A stretch of DNA of 53,898 nucleotides from Dechloromonas sp. (GCA_008933675.1 WBUO01000004.1:1-53898); one strand, 5' to 3'; numbered from the stretch's first letter, positions 1 through 12,403 are shown. A program made the numbers and translations. Notes: generated from the letters alone by a model not told the origin.

Positions 1-1165
1 CATGTTCTACAACACCGGCATCGCCACCTATGTCTGGGTGCTCTCCAACAAGAAAACCGCCGAGCGCAAGGGCAAGGTGCAGCTGATCAACGGCGTGAAC
101 CTCTGCGGCAAGATGCGCAAATCCCTGGGCAGCAAGCGCAACGTGATGGACGAAAGCGACATCGCCACCATCACCCGCTGCTTCGGCAACTTCGAGGTTG
201 TCGACGCGCGCACGGTCAACAAACCCAGCGAGCCAAAAAGCAACCGCGGCCGCCAGTCAGCCAACCCGAAGGCCGAAACGCCCAAGACCTTCGCCGCCAA
301 GATTTTCGCCACCCACGAATTCGGCTATCGCCGCATCACCGTCGAACGGCCGCTGCGCCTCTCCTGGCAGTTCAGCGACGAGCGCATCGCCGCGCTGCGC
401 TTCCCGTCCGGCGCGCTCAATGCCGCCATGCAGTGGATCTACGCCGAGTATGGCCGTGACTACTGGCGCGACGACGCCGACTGCGAGGACTACGGCCAGC
501 TCGCCGACTACGCGCAGGAAATCCGCGCCCACTTCAAGCGCCACTTCGCCGACCTCAAGGAAAAGCAGATCAAGGACCTGCTCGATGCCGACACCTGGCT
601 CGTCCAGAAGCGCGTCCTGCTCAAGGCCCGGCAACTGCAGCAGGTGATCGGCACCGTGCAGCACGACGACTTCAACACCTGGGATGACGCCCTCAAGGCC
701 GCCGCCAAGGAAGCCGGCATCAGCCTCGACGCCAAGGAGAAAAAACAGATTGCCGACGCCGTCAGCTGGAAGAACCCGGCCGCAGAAAAGGTCGTCAAGA
801 AGCTGCACAAGGGCAAGCCGGCGCCGCTCTACGGCCTCTTCCCGGTCGGCAAGGAAATCGTCGAATACCAGGCCGACGGCGACCTGCGCGACTTCGAGAA
901 CATCGCCCTCAATCCGGCTTTGACGGTCAACGCCCAAAACGAGGCATATTTCATCAAGGAAGTGCAGCCGCACGTGCCCGATGCCTGGATAGCCGCCGAC
1001 AAGCGCGACGCCAGGGACGGCGAAATCGGCATCGTCGGCTACGAAATCCCCTTCAACCGCCACTTCTACCAATACCAGCCGCCGCGCCCGCTGGCAGAAA
1101 TCGACGCCGACCTCGACGCCGTCAGCGCCGAGATCATGGCCCTGCTGCGCGAGGTGCACTCATAG
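1..1165 (+). CDS. hsdM: Type I restriction-modification methyltransferase subunit HsdM, C-terminal part (5' truncated by window edge)
   Basis: This is the C-terminal ~387 residues of a type I N6-adenine methyltransferase; the frame is open at the first base, so the real start and the SAM-binding and NPPY/F motifs lie outside the window. The first visible residues ([18 protein letters not shown]) match the segment just after the catalytic core in HsdM. The end carries the family signature [18 protein letters not shown] and [12 protein letters not shown], leading to the helical tail that contacts HsdS. HsdM with HsdS forms the sequence-specific methylase, and with HsdR the restriction complex. 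hsdS and hsdR lie 3.9 kb downstream on the same strand, separated by toxin-antitoxin-like genes. The assignment is firm; only the missing N-terminus limits it. Confidence 0.93.
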   Translation, partial: MFYNTGIATYVWVLSNKKTAERKGKVQLINGVNLCGKMRKSLGSKRNVMDESDIATITRCFGNFEVVDARTVNKPSEPKSNRGRQSANPKAETPKTFAAKIFATHEFGYRRITVERPLRLSWQFSDERIAALRFPSGALNAAMQWIYAEYGRDYWRDDADCEDYGQLADYAQEIRAHFKRHFADLKEKQIKDLLDADTWLVQKRVLLKARQLQQVIGTVQHDDFNTWDDALKAAAKEAGISLDAKEKKQIADAVSWKNPAAEKVVKKLHKGKPAPLYGLFPVGKEIVEYQADGDLRDFENIALNPALTVNAQNEAYFIKEVQPHVPDAWIAADKRDARDGEIGIVGYEIPFNRHFYQYQPPRPLAEIDADLDAVSAEIMALLREVHS

Positions 1166-1169
1166 AAAC

Positions 1170-1226
1170 GGATGTTTTTGCATCCATTTAAGTGTATTGT
1201 CTTGTTATTGGACTTAATTAAATCCA
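1170..1226 (+). promoter_or_regulatory. Candidate hipBA promoter/operator region
   Basis: The 64-base gap before hipB is AT-rich, unlike the surroundings. It holds an inverted repeat GGATG-N6-CATCC (1170-1185) and a near-perfect palindrome TGGACTTAATTAAATCCA (1209-1226, one mismatched pair) that ends four bases before the hipB ATG. HipB-family antitoxins bind palindromic operators over their own promoter, so these are the likely autoregulatory sites. Binding is an inference. Confidence 0.45.
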
Positions 1227-1229
1227 TTA

Positions 1230-1550
1230 ATGGAAAACACAAAGACCGTCGATGAATGGGCGTTCGAACTGGGTGAGCAAATGCGCGCCTTGCGCCTGCG
1301 TGCCGATCTCGACCAGATTTCCCTGGCCGAACGGGCCGGCGTCGGCCTGAGCGCCGTCAAGAACATCGAGTCCGGCAAAGGCGCCACGCTCAAGACGCTG
1401 ATCAAGATACTGCGGGCGCTCGACCGGGCCGACTGGCTTGCCAGCCTGGCGCCGCCGGTCAGCATCAGCCCCCTGCAGATGCTCAAGGCCAAGCCGGTAC
1501 GCCAGCGCGCCTCGCGCAAGCGCCAACAGGGGAAGCCGGACAATGCATAA
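1230..1550 (+). CDS. hipB: HipB-like XRE-family antitoxin/regulator
   Basis: A 106-residue protein with a Cro/CI-type helix-turn-helix at about residues 11-68 (LGEQMRALRLRADLDQISLA followed by ERAGVGLSAVKNIESGKG). In HipBA modules the HTH protein is both the antitoxin that sequesters the HipA kinase and the autorepressor. The C-terminus is basic and proline/arginine-rich. The gene overlaps the following hipA by 8 bases (hipA ATG at 1543), the usual translational coupling. An AT-rich, palindrome-bearing gap precedes it. It might also influence the flanking restriction genes, but nothing in the sequence shows that. Confidence 0.85.
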   Translation: MENTKTVDEWAFELGEQMRALRLRADLDQISLAERAGVGLSAVKNIESGKGATLKTLIKILRALDRADWLASLAPPVSISPLQMLKAKPVRQRASRKRQQGKPDNA

Positions 1551-2844
1551 ACCCGTCACCGCCGTCGAGATTCGCCTGTGGGGCCGGCGTGTCGGCGCCG
1601 TGGCGCTTGATCCGCGCCTTGGCTATTACGCTTTCGAATACGACCCGGCTTTCGTCAGGCAAGGCATCGAAGTCGCGCCGCTCACCCTGCCGCTGACCCA
1701 GGCCGGCCAGCCCTTCGTTTTTGCCGACCTGCCGACCGCCACCTTCAAACGCTTGCCGGCGCTGCTTGCCGATGCCTTGCCCGACGATTTCGGCAACGCC
1801 CTGATCGACGCCTGGATGGCCAACAAGGGCATCGCCAAGGAGGCCATCACCCCCCTCGACCGCCTGGCCTACATGGGCAAGCGCGGCATGGGGGCGCTGG
1901 AGTTCCGGCCGGCGCGCGGTCCCAACGTTGCCAGTCATACCGCGATCAAGCTCAACCGCCTGGTCGATAGCGCCCGTCTGGCGGTGCACGGGCAACTCGA
2001 CAGCGATCCCCATGCCCAGGCGGCGCTGGCCCAGATCATCCAGGTCGGCACCAGTGCCGGGGGCGCCCGGGCCAAGGCCGCCATCGTCTGGAACCCGCAA
2101 ACGGATGAAATCCGCGCCGGCCAGTTCGACGCCGATCCCGGCTTCGAACACTGGTTGCTCAAATTCGACGGCATGGGCGCCGACCGCGAACTCGGCACCT
2201 CGCAGGACTACGGCCGCATCGAATACGCCTATTCCCTGATGGCACAGGCCGCTGGCATCGACATGGCCCCCTGCCGGCTGCTCGAAGAAGGTGGCCGCGC
2301 CCACTTCATGACGCGGCGCTTCGATCGCGCGCCCGGCGCCGACGGCAAAACCGTCAAGCACCACATGCAAAGCCTGTGCGCCATGGCGCATCTCGACTAC
2401 AAGCAGAAGGCCACGCACGACTACGCCCAGTTCTTCCAGACCATCCAGCGCCTCAAACTGGGCCACGATGCCATGGCCGAAGCCTTCCGCCGCATGGTCT
2501 TCAACGTGCTGGCCGCCAACTGCGACGATCACAGCAAGAACTTCGGCTTCCTGCTCCCTGCTGGCAGCCGGCAATGGCAGCTTGCCCCGGCCTACGACAT
2601 CACCCACGCCTACAACCCCAAAGGCGAATGGACCTACCAGCACCTGCTGGGCGTCAATGGAAAATTCGGCAACATCAGCCGCGCCGACCTGTTACGACTC
2701 GCCGACCGCTACGCCATCGGCCCGGCACCGAAGATCATCGACACGACCCGCGAAGTCATCGCCCAGTGGCCCGAATTCGCCCGCCAGGCGGGGCTGTCCG
2801 AAGCGACCACGCAGTCGGTGGCGGAGGACTTCGGACGGCTGTGA
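1543..2844 (+). CDS. hipA: HipA-family Ser/Thr kinase toxin
   Basis: A 433-residue HipA-like kinase. The start chosen is ATG 1543, overlapping hipB. An upstream in-frame extension exists from 1438 but lies wholly inside hipB in another frame. HipA kinases phosphorylate translation targets such as glutamyl-tRNA synthetase and are neutralised by HipB. Visible: an N-terminal barrel-like domain, the LAYMGKRGMGALEF block, a glycine-rich loop GTSAGGARAKA (about 168-178), the catalytic segment CDDHSKNFGFLL (about 327-338; D328/D329 the candidate catalytic Asp) and the metal-binding Asp in YDIT (D352). All kinase elements look intact. It closes a two-gene hipBA operon inside a restriction locus; a separate palindrome-bearing gap follows. 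Confidence 0.9.
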   Translation: MHKPVTAVEIRLWGRRVGAVALDPRLGYYAFEYDPAFVRQGIEVAPLTLPLTQAGQPFVFADLPTATFKRLPALLADALPDDFGNALIDAWMANKGIAKEAITPLDRLAYMGKRGMGALEFRPARGPNVASHTAIKLNRLVDSARLAVHGQLDSDPHAQAALAQIIQVGTSAGGARAKAAIVWNPQTDEIRAGQFDADPGFEHWLLKFDGMGADRELGTSQDYGRIEYAYSLMAQAAGIDMAPCRLLEEGGRAHFMTRRFDRAPGADGKTVKHHMQSLCAMAHLDYKQKATHDYAQFFQTIQRLKLGHDAMAEAFRRMVFNVLAANCDDHSKNFGFLLPAGSRQWQLAPAYDITHAYNPKGEWTYQHLLGVNGKFGNISRADLLRLADRYAIGPAPKIIDTTREVIAQWPEFARQAGLSEATTQSVAEDFGRL

Positions 2845-2857
2845 CCCTGAATTAAAT

Positions 2858-2906
2858 TTGCCTCATGATGCAATTTTATATTTTTAATAATTGCTGCATG
2901 ATGCAA
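2858..2906 (+). promoter_or_regulatory. Tandem palindromic operators upstream of the mobile mystery A/B pair
   Basis: In the AT-rich 99-base gap after hipA are two related 16-base palindromes, TTGCCTCATGATGCAA (2858-2873) and TTGCTGCATGATGCAA (2891-2906), 33 bases apart centre to centre (about three helical turns). They differ at only two positions. A degenerate half site GTGCAA lies just before the next ATG. The layout suits autoregulation by the HTH protein encoded immediately downstream. Confidence 0.5.
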
Positions 2907-2943
2907 TAATTCAAACTTCGAGTGTGCATTAAGGTGCAATAAA

Positions 2944-3411
2944 ATGACATCGAATTTCGCCGAACTCAGGCTTCGCCAACTCGACACCATGCTCAGCCGC
3001 TGGCGTGCCGCCAGCTTGCCGGCACGCCCCGCTGCCGGCTGGCTCAAGGCGATCCGCGAAGCGCTCGGCATGACCGCCACCCACCAGGCCCGGACCCTGG
3101 GGGTGAACACCTCCACCGTCACCCGTCTCGAACAGTCGGAGGCCGACGACACCATCAGCCTGGGCAGCCTGCGCCGTGCCGCCGAGGCCCTGGGCTGCGA
3201 GTTGCAATATGCGCTGGTTCCGAAAAAGCCGCTCGCCGAAACCCTGGAAACACGTGCCATCGCCCTGGCGCGCCAGCAAATGGCTGCCATCAGCCACAGC
3301 ATGGCGCTGGAAGCCCAGGCCACCTCGCCCGAAATCGTCGAAGCGCAGACCCGGGCCCTGGCCGAAAGCCTGCTCAAGGGCTCGCGCCGCGCCCTGTGGC
3401 GGGAAGACTGA
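2944..3411 (+). CDS. Mobile mystery protein A (XRE-type regulator/antitoxin partner of Fic protein)
   Basis: A 155-residue protein resembling the 'mobile mystery protein A' family: an N-terminal helical segment (RLRQLDTMLSRW) followed by an XRE helix-turn-helix around residues 35-90 (ALGMTATHQARTLGVNTSTV, then LGSLRRAAEALGCEL). The family travels on mobile DNA always next to mobile mystery protein B, a Fic-domain protein, as here: B starts three bases after its stop. It is likely the autorepressor and perhaps the antitoxin of the pair. Twin palindromes upstream are the expected operators. Function beyond DNA binding is unproven for the family. Confidence 0.82.
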   Translation: MTSNFAELRLRQLDTMLSRWRAASLPARPAAGWLKAIREALGMTATHQARTLGVNTSTVTRLEQSEADDTISLGSLRRAAEALGCELQYALVPKKPLAETLETRAIALARQQMAAISHSMALEAQATSPEIVEAQTRALAESLLKGSRRALWRED

Positions 3412-3414
3412 GCG

Positions 3415-4026
3415 ATGGCCGGCCAGACCCGCGTCAATCTCGACTACCCGGCCGGCGCCACGCCGCTCGACGCCGACGAACTGGCCAGCCTGATTCCCGC
3501 GCACCTGACCACGCAGGGCGAACTCAACGAGTGGGAACAACTGAACATCGGCGAAGGCGACAAGTGGGCGCGCAAGCAGCGCAAGGACATCCTCGGCGAA
3601 GACTTCCTGCGCCAGCTCCACCGCCGGATGTTCGGCGAAACCTGGAAATGGGCCGGTGAATTCCGCAAGTCCGACAAGAACATCGGCGTCGATTGGCACT
3701 ACATCGGCGTCGAGTTGAAAAAACTGTTCGACGATGTGCGCTACCAGATCGAGCACGCCACCTTTCCCGCTGACGAAATCGCCGTCCGTTTCCATCACCG
3801 CCTCGTCGCCATCCATGCCTTTCCCAACGGCAACGGCCGCCATGCCCGGCTGATGGCCGACCTCCTCGCCGAACGCCTGGGGCAGCCGCGCTTCACCTGG
3901 GGCAGCCGTCGCCTGGTGAAGGACAGCCTCACTGACGCCAGCCCGATCCGGCGCGACTACATCGCCGCCCTGCAAGCCGCCGACGCCCGCGACATCGCCC
4001 CCCTGCTGGCCTTCGCCCGAAGCTGA
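3415..4026 (+). CDS. Mobile mystery protein B (Fic/Doc-family toxin-like protein)
   Basis: A 203-residue Fic-domain protein. Fic enzymes usually transfer AMP or another phosphate-containing group from a nucleotide to a target hydroxyl. The active-site loop is HAFPNGNGRHAR at residues 134-145. His134 is the catalytic base and the GNGR anion hole is intact, but the position that is Asp/Glu in canonical HxFx(D/E)GNGR motifs is Asn. The preceding beta-flap/helix region (FRKSDKNIGVDWHYI) and the N-terminal LTTQGELNEWEQLNI block match mobile mystery B proteins. It forms an operon with the upstream HTH gene (3-base gap) and is followed 14 bases later by a PD-(D/E)XK nuclease gene. Toxicity is inferred from the family. 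Confidence 0.85.
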   Translation: MAGQTRVNLDYPAGATPLDADELASLIPAHLTTQGELNEWEQLNIGEGDKWARKQRKDILGEDFLRQLHRRMFGETWKWAGEFRKSDKNIGVDWHYIGVELKKLFDDVRYQIEHATFPADEIAVRFHHRLVAIHAFPNGNGRHARLMADLLAERLGQPRFTWGSRRLVKDSLTDASPIRRDYIAALQAADARDIAPLLAFARS

Positions 4027-4040
4027 CAAGAAAGATCCCG

Positions 4041-5060
4041 ATGCCGGAAAACACGCCGCCCACCCAGAAAAATCCCGACTTCGCCGAAATCACCCGGCTC
4101 ATCGAAGCCGCCCGCCAGCGCGCCTACCTGGCCGTCAACACCGCGCTGATCGACCTCTACTGGCAGGTCGGCGCCTACCTCAGCGGCAAGATCAAGGCCG
4201 CCGAATGGGGCGAGGGCGTCGTCGAACAACTGGCGCAGCACCTGGCCAGCACGCAGCCGGGGCTGAAAGGCTTCACCCGCGCCAACTTGTTCCGCATGCG
4301 GCAGTTTTACGAGGCCTACCAGGCCCAGGAAAAAGTCGCACCACTGGTGCGACAATTGCCCTGGACCCATAACCTGATCATCCTCAGCCGCAGCAAGCGC
4401 CTGGAGGAACGCGCGTTCTACCTGAACATGGCGGCGCAGGAAAAATGGAGCAAGCGCGAGCTGGAGCGGCAGTTCGACACGGCGCTTTTCGAGCGCGTCG
4501 TCCTCAGCCCGGCAAAAGTGTCGCCACTGGTGACACAAATCCACCCCGACGCGGCCAGCGTGTTCAAGGACAGCTACCTGGTCGAATTCCTCGACCTGCC
4601 CGTCGCCCACCTCGAAAGCGAACTGCAGCGCGGCCTGTTGGCGCAACTGCGCCAATTCCTGCTCGAACTCGGCCGCGACTTCTGCTTCGTCGGCAGCGAA
4701 TATCCGCTGCAAGTCGGCCAGCAGGATTTTGCGCTCGACCTGCTCTTCTTCCATCGCGGCCTCAACTGTCTGGTCGCCATCGAACTGAAGACCACCCGCT
4801 TCTCGCCCGAACACCTCGGGCAACTCAACTTCTACCTGGAAGCCCTCGACCGCGACCACAAGAAGCCGCACGAAAACCCGGCCATCGGCTTGCTGCTCTG
4901 CGCCAGCAAGGACGACGAAGTGGCTGAATATGCGCTGAGCCGCAGCCTGTCGCCGGCCCTGGTGGCGCAATACCAGACCCAGTTGCCGGACAAGAAGCTG
5001 CTGCAGGCGAAACTGCATGAGTTCTACCTGGCGAATCTGGGCGAGGGGGACGCGGCATGA
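4041..5060 (+). CDS. DUF1016/YhcG-family PD-(D/E)XK nuclease
   Basis: A 339-residue two-domain protein. The N-terminal part (about 10-150; LIDLYWQVGAYLSGKI, WGEGVVEQLA, GFTRANLFRMRQFYE) is the DUF1016 N-terminal domain. The C-terminal part (about 190-335) is a PD-(D/E)XK nuclease fold with D233 (FALDLLFF) and the E248-L-K250 motif (VAIELKT). Members often sit inside type I restriction loci, as here: its stop overlaps the hsdS start by four bases (ATGA), so the two are translationally coupled. The intact catalytic triad suggests an active nuclease, plausibly part of the defence function. The substrate is unknown. Confidence 0.88.
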   Translation: MPENTPPTQKNPDFAEITRLIEAARQRAYLAVNTALIDLYWQVGAYLSGKIKAAEWGEGVVEQLAQHLASTQPGLKGFTRANLFRMRQFYEAYQAQEKVAPLVRQLPWTHNLIILSRSKRLEERAFYLNMAAQEKWSKRELERQFDTALFERVVLSPAKVSPLVTQIHPDAASVFKDSYLVEFLDLPVAHLESELQRGLLAQLRQFLLELGRDFCFVGSEYPLQVGQQDFALDLLFFHRGLNCLVAIELKTTRFSPEHLGQLNFYLEALDRDHKKPHENPAIGLLLCASKDDEVAEYALSRSLSPALVAQYQTQLPDKKLLQAKLHEFYLANLGEGDAA

Positions 5061-6400
5061 GTCGGTACAAGGCTTATCCGGCGTACAAGGATTCGGGGGT
5101 GGAGTGGGTTGGGGAAATTCCAGAGGATTGGGATATGTGGAAGATTTTTCATGCATGTCCTTCGATTGGAAGTGGAACAACTCCAAAATCGGATAGCGAT
5201 GACTACTATGGCGGAGATATTCCATGGATTACCACCGGTGAATTACGAGAAGGTATTGTTTTTCAAACCCAAAAGAAAGTTACTGAAAAGGCGTTAATTG
5301 ATATACCAACATTGCGGCTACACCCGAAAGGTTCTGTCGCTATTGCAATGTACGGAGCAACGATTGGACGCCTTGGCATATTGGGCAATGATGCGACGAC
5401 AAACCAAGCGTGCTGCGTAATGCCACCTTCCGAGGTGTTGCATGGAAAATATTTGTTTTATTGGCTGCACGCAAATCGCCAAGAAATAATAAATTTATCA
5501 TCTGGTGGCGGGCAGCCGAATGTAAGCCAAGAGAAGATTGCGTCATTAAAAGTCAGTGCGCCAAACAATCTTCTGCAGGAAAAAATCGCCGCCTTCCTCG
5601 ACCACGAAACCGCAAAGATCGACGCGCTGATCGAGAAGCAGCAGCGGTTGATTGAACTGCTCAAGGAAAAGCGTCAAGCGGTCATCAGCCATGCCGTGAC
5701 CAAAGGCCTCAACCCCAACGCCCCGATGAAGGATTCCGGGGTGGAATGGCTGGGTGAGGTGCCAGCGCATTGGGTGGTTCGTCGGTTAAAACACTCAGCC
5801 AGCCTGCAATCCGGAATTCCCAAGGGTAAGGACTTAACAGGCAAAGTTACGATTGAAGTGCCCATGTTGCGCGTGGCCAATGTTCAGGACGGCTACCTTG
5901 ATTTGTCTGAAGTTGACTCAATTCAAATAGAGCCATCGGAGCTTGGAAGATACGCTTTGAAATATGGCGATGTGCTGATGAACGAGGGTGGCGACAATGA
6001 CAAACTTGGTCGGGGAGCCGTCTGGAAGTCCGAAATAACTCCTTGCATCCACCAGAACCATGTTTTTTCAATTAGACCTGCTGACATTGAGCCGGATTGG
6101 CTTGATTTGGTAACTCGTGCCAGCTATGCCAAATATCATTTTTATCGAGTGGCAAAACAGAGCACAAACCTAGCTTCAATTTCCTCGACAAACATCAAGG
6201 AGACCCCGTTGGTAATTCCGCCAAAACAGGAACGAAAACAAATTTCCTCGCATATAAACGAGCAACTTCGGAAGTTTGATCTGCTTGAGAACAACGCAAA
6301 TGTGCAGATTGAGCTGCTTCAAGAGCGCCGCACCGCCCTAATCTCCGCCGCCGTCACCGGCAAGATCGACGTCCGCGACTGGCAGCCTGCCGCTGCCTGA
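5057..6400 (+). CDS. hsdS: Type I restriction specificity subunit HsdS
   Basis: A 447-residue specificity subunit with the typical circular two-half layout. Each half opens with the same motif (YKDSGVEWVGEIPEDW near residue 9; MKDSGVEWLGEVPAHW near 225), then a target recognition domain, then a long conserved helix (EKIAAFLDHETAKIDALIEK at the centre; a matching coiled coil ending in AAVTGKIDVRDW at the C-terminus). The two recognition domains (bases about 5130-5570 and 5790-6290) are visibly AT-richer than the conserved helices and flanking genes, as expected from recombinational swapping of specificity domains. It determines the bipartite DNA target for HsdM and HsdR and is coupled to the upstream nuclease gene. 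Confidence 0.94.
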   Translation: MSRYKAYPAYKDSGVEWVGEIPEDWDMWKIFHACPSIGSGTTPKSDSDDYYGGDIPWITTGELREGIVFQTQKKVTEKALIDIPTLRLHPKGSVAIAMYGATIGRLGILGNDATTNQACCVMPPSEVLHGKYLFYWLHANRQEIINLSSGGGQPNVSQEKIASLKVSAPNNLLQEKIAAFLDHETAKIDALIEKQQRLIELLKEKRQAVISHAVTKGLNPNAPMKDSGVEWLGEVPAHWVVRRLKHSASLQSGIPKGKDLTGKVTIEVPMLRVANVQDGYLDLSEVDSIQIEPSELGRYALKYGDVLMNEGGDNDKLGRGAVWKSEITPCIHQNHVFSIRPADIEPDWLDLVTRASYAKYHFYRVAKQSTNLASISSTNIKETPLVIPPKQERKQISSHINEQLRKFDLLENNANVQIELLQERRTALISAAVTGKIDVRDWQPAAA

Positions 6401-6430
6401 TTTCTTCCACTCTCCGACCCGAACCCAGCC

Positions 6431-9697
<3,267 letters not shown>

Positions 9698-9701
9698 GCC
9701 C

Positions 9702-9720
9702 GGCGTTTCGGCGAAATGCC
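9702..9720. terminator. Hairpin between convergent hsdR and cytochrome c gene
   Basis: GGCGTTTC-GGC-GAAATGCC forms an 8-bp stem (one G-U pair) in the 30-base gap between two convergent stop codons. There is no strong T-run on either strand, so it is a weak candidate for a bidirectional terminator. Confidence 0.4.
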
Positions 9721-9727
9721 GAAGCCC

Positions 9728-10057
9728 TTACTCTAGCGCCAGAATCCAGCCCACCGCTGCCTTCAGATCCTCATCACTGATCTTGTCGGCCGCGTGCGGC
9801 AGCATGGGTACGCTGCCCCAATTGCCTGAACCGCCGTGACGGACTTTCTCGAAGAGCATGGTGGGGGCCTTGCTGTCGCCCTTGTACTTGGCGGCGACGT
9901 CCTTGTAGGCGGGGCCGACGCGTTTGGCATCGACTGCGTGACAGGCGACGCAGCGGGCTTTCTTGACGATGGCTTCGCTGGCCTTGGCTGGCGTGGCGAC
10001 GGCGAGCAGGGTGACTGCCAGCAGCGGCAGGGTGAGGGCGAGAGGGTTTTGTTTCAT
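9728..10057 (-). CDS. Periplasmic class I cytochrome c (c551/c552-like)
   Basis: A 109-residue secreted monohaem cytochrome c. The signal peptide is residues 1 to about 26 (LTLPLLAVTLLAVATPAKAS); the haem site is C36-V-A-C39-H40; the distal ligand is likely Met85 in VPMLPH. Length and layout match small c551/c552 carriers. The start ATG (10057) is preceded by an AAGGAA-like ribosome site. It lies last in a minus-strand run with exaC and the DUF779 gene, in an island rich in PQQ alcohol dehydrogenases, so it likely carries electrons from a periplasmic quinoprotein toward a terminal oxidase. The precise partner is inferred. Confidence 0.88.
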   Translation of the reverse strand: MKQNPLALTLPLLAVTLLAVATPAKASEAIVKKARCVACHAVDAKRVGPAYKDVAAKYKGDSKAPTMLFEKVRHGGSGNWGSVPMLPHAADKISDEDLKAAVGWILALE

Positions 10058-10074
10058 GCGAGTTCCTTGCGGTG

Positions 10075-10446
10075 TCAGACGAGGCCGGCGGCCTGCAGTT
10101 CGGCCCATTCGCCGTCGGAGAAGAGGCGGGAGCGGGTATGGAAGGCTTTGCCGGTGTTGCCTTCGAGCGAGAAGGTGCCGCCCGAGCCGTCGATGACGTC
10201 GATGATCAGTTGCGTGTGCTTCCAGTATTCGTACTGGGAGGCACTGATGTAGAACGGGACGTCGCCGATGTCGCCGAGGTGCACATCGTAGGGGCCGATG
10301 GTCAGGTCGGTGGGGAGGTAGCAGTTGGCGGCGCTGTTGTCGCAACAGCCGCCGGACTGGTGGAACATCAGTTGCGGCCCGTAGCGCTCCTTGAGCTGGG
10401 CGATCAGCTCCAGCGCGGCCGGCGTGGCGGTGACGCGGTCGACCAT
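10075..10446 (-). CDS. DUF779-family protein associated with aldehyde dehydrogenase
   Basis: A 123-residue DUF779 protein, recognisable by LMFHQSGGCCDNSAANCY (about residues 26-43), by PFYISASQYEYWKHTQLIID and by FSLEGNTGKAFHTRSRLFS. The clustered cysteines could bind metal or form a disulfide. The biochemical role is unknown. The family is characteristically encoded beside exaC/acoD-type aldehyde dehydrogenases, as here. The start is ATG 10446 with GGGAGA upstream. A strong minus-strand terminator hairpin separates it from exaC, so it may be expressed at a reduced level from exaC or from its own promoter. The following cytochrome gene begins 17 bases after its stop. Confidence 0.85.
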   Translation of the reverse strand: MVDRVTATPAALELIAQLKERYGPQLMFHQSGGCCDNSAANCYLPTDLTIGPYDVHLGDIGDVPFYISASQYEYWKHTQLIIDVIDGSGGTFSLEGNTGKAFHTRSRLFSDGEWAELQAAGLV

Positions 10447-10472
10447 GGTGTTCTCCCGAATGAAGCCGGTTG

Positions 10473-10500
10473 AAAAAAATGGGGGCGGTCGCCCGCCCCC
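10473..10500 (-). terminator. Rho-independent terminator between exaC and the DUF779 gene
   Basis: Read on the minus strand, GGGGGCGG-GCGA-CCGCCCCC (plus positions 10481-10500) is a perfect 8-bp GC stem with a 4-base loop. It is followed after one A by seven T residues (10473-10479). This is a textbook intrinsic terminator located after the exaC stop (10581) and before the DUF779 start (10446). Confidence 0.8.
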
Positions 10501-10580
10501 TGAATGCCCGCAAATCTGGGCCAGTGGAGGGATGCAAGGGGTTGGCGCGGCGGGGGAGCAGGCCGCCGCACCGGGGCTGT

Positions 10581-12101
<1,521 letters not shown>

Positions 12102-12185
12102 GTTTGTCTCCTGGATATTCGGTTTGGGTTGCAGGCAGCAGGTCCGGCCGGTGGAAAGTCCGGCCGTTTCCTGTGAGCGATATGG

Positions 12186-12201
12186 CGCACGCCGCGTGCC
12201 A
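12186..12201 (-). promoter_or_regulatory. Candidate sigma-54 promoter for exaC
   Basis: On the minus strand, TGGCAC-GCGGC-GTGCG has a perfect -24 hexamer, the invariant GG-N10-GC spacing, and two mismatches in the -12 element (TTGCA expected). It lies about 85 bases before the exaC start. The core alone is moderate; support comes from the perfect palindrome about 130 bases upstream, which recurs at two better sigma-54 promoters in this window. Confidence 0.5.
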
Positions 12202-12318
12202 GTTCGGCCAATTTGCCCGGCATGTCTGGAAAAGCACGGTAATTCAGTAGCTTGGCTGAATATCCGGAAGGCGCCGGAGGCGAGCTGTCCGGTTGCTTGC
12301 TGAGCAAATGCACAAGCA

Positions 12319-12337
12319 CTGTTCATTTATGGAACAG
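12319..12337. promoter_or_regulatory. Candidate sigma-54 activator site (CTGTTC-N7-GAACAG)
   Basis: CTGTTCATTTATGGAACAG is a perfect 6-bp inverted repeat with a 7-base AT-rich centre. It sits about 130 bases upstream of the exaC -24 element, the usual distance for an enhancer-binding protein. The same motif with one change occurs at 23983-24001 between two perfect sigma-54 promoters. Confidence 0.55.
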
Positions 12338-12403
12338 GCGGGCCGAACAGCGTCGGAGGCAAGGGCGGCGCGCGATTGTCGCGGTCGCCGGAATTGGTTT
12401 ACG

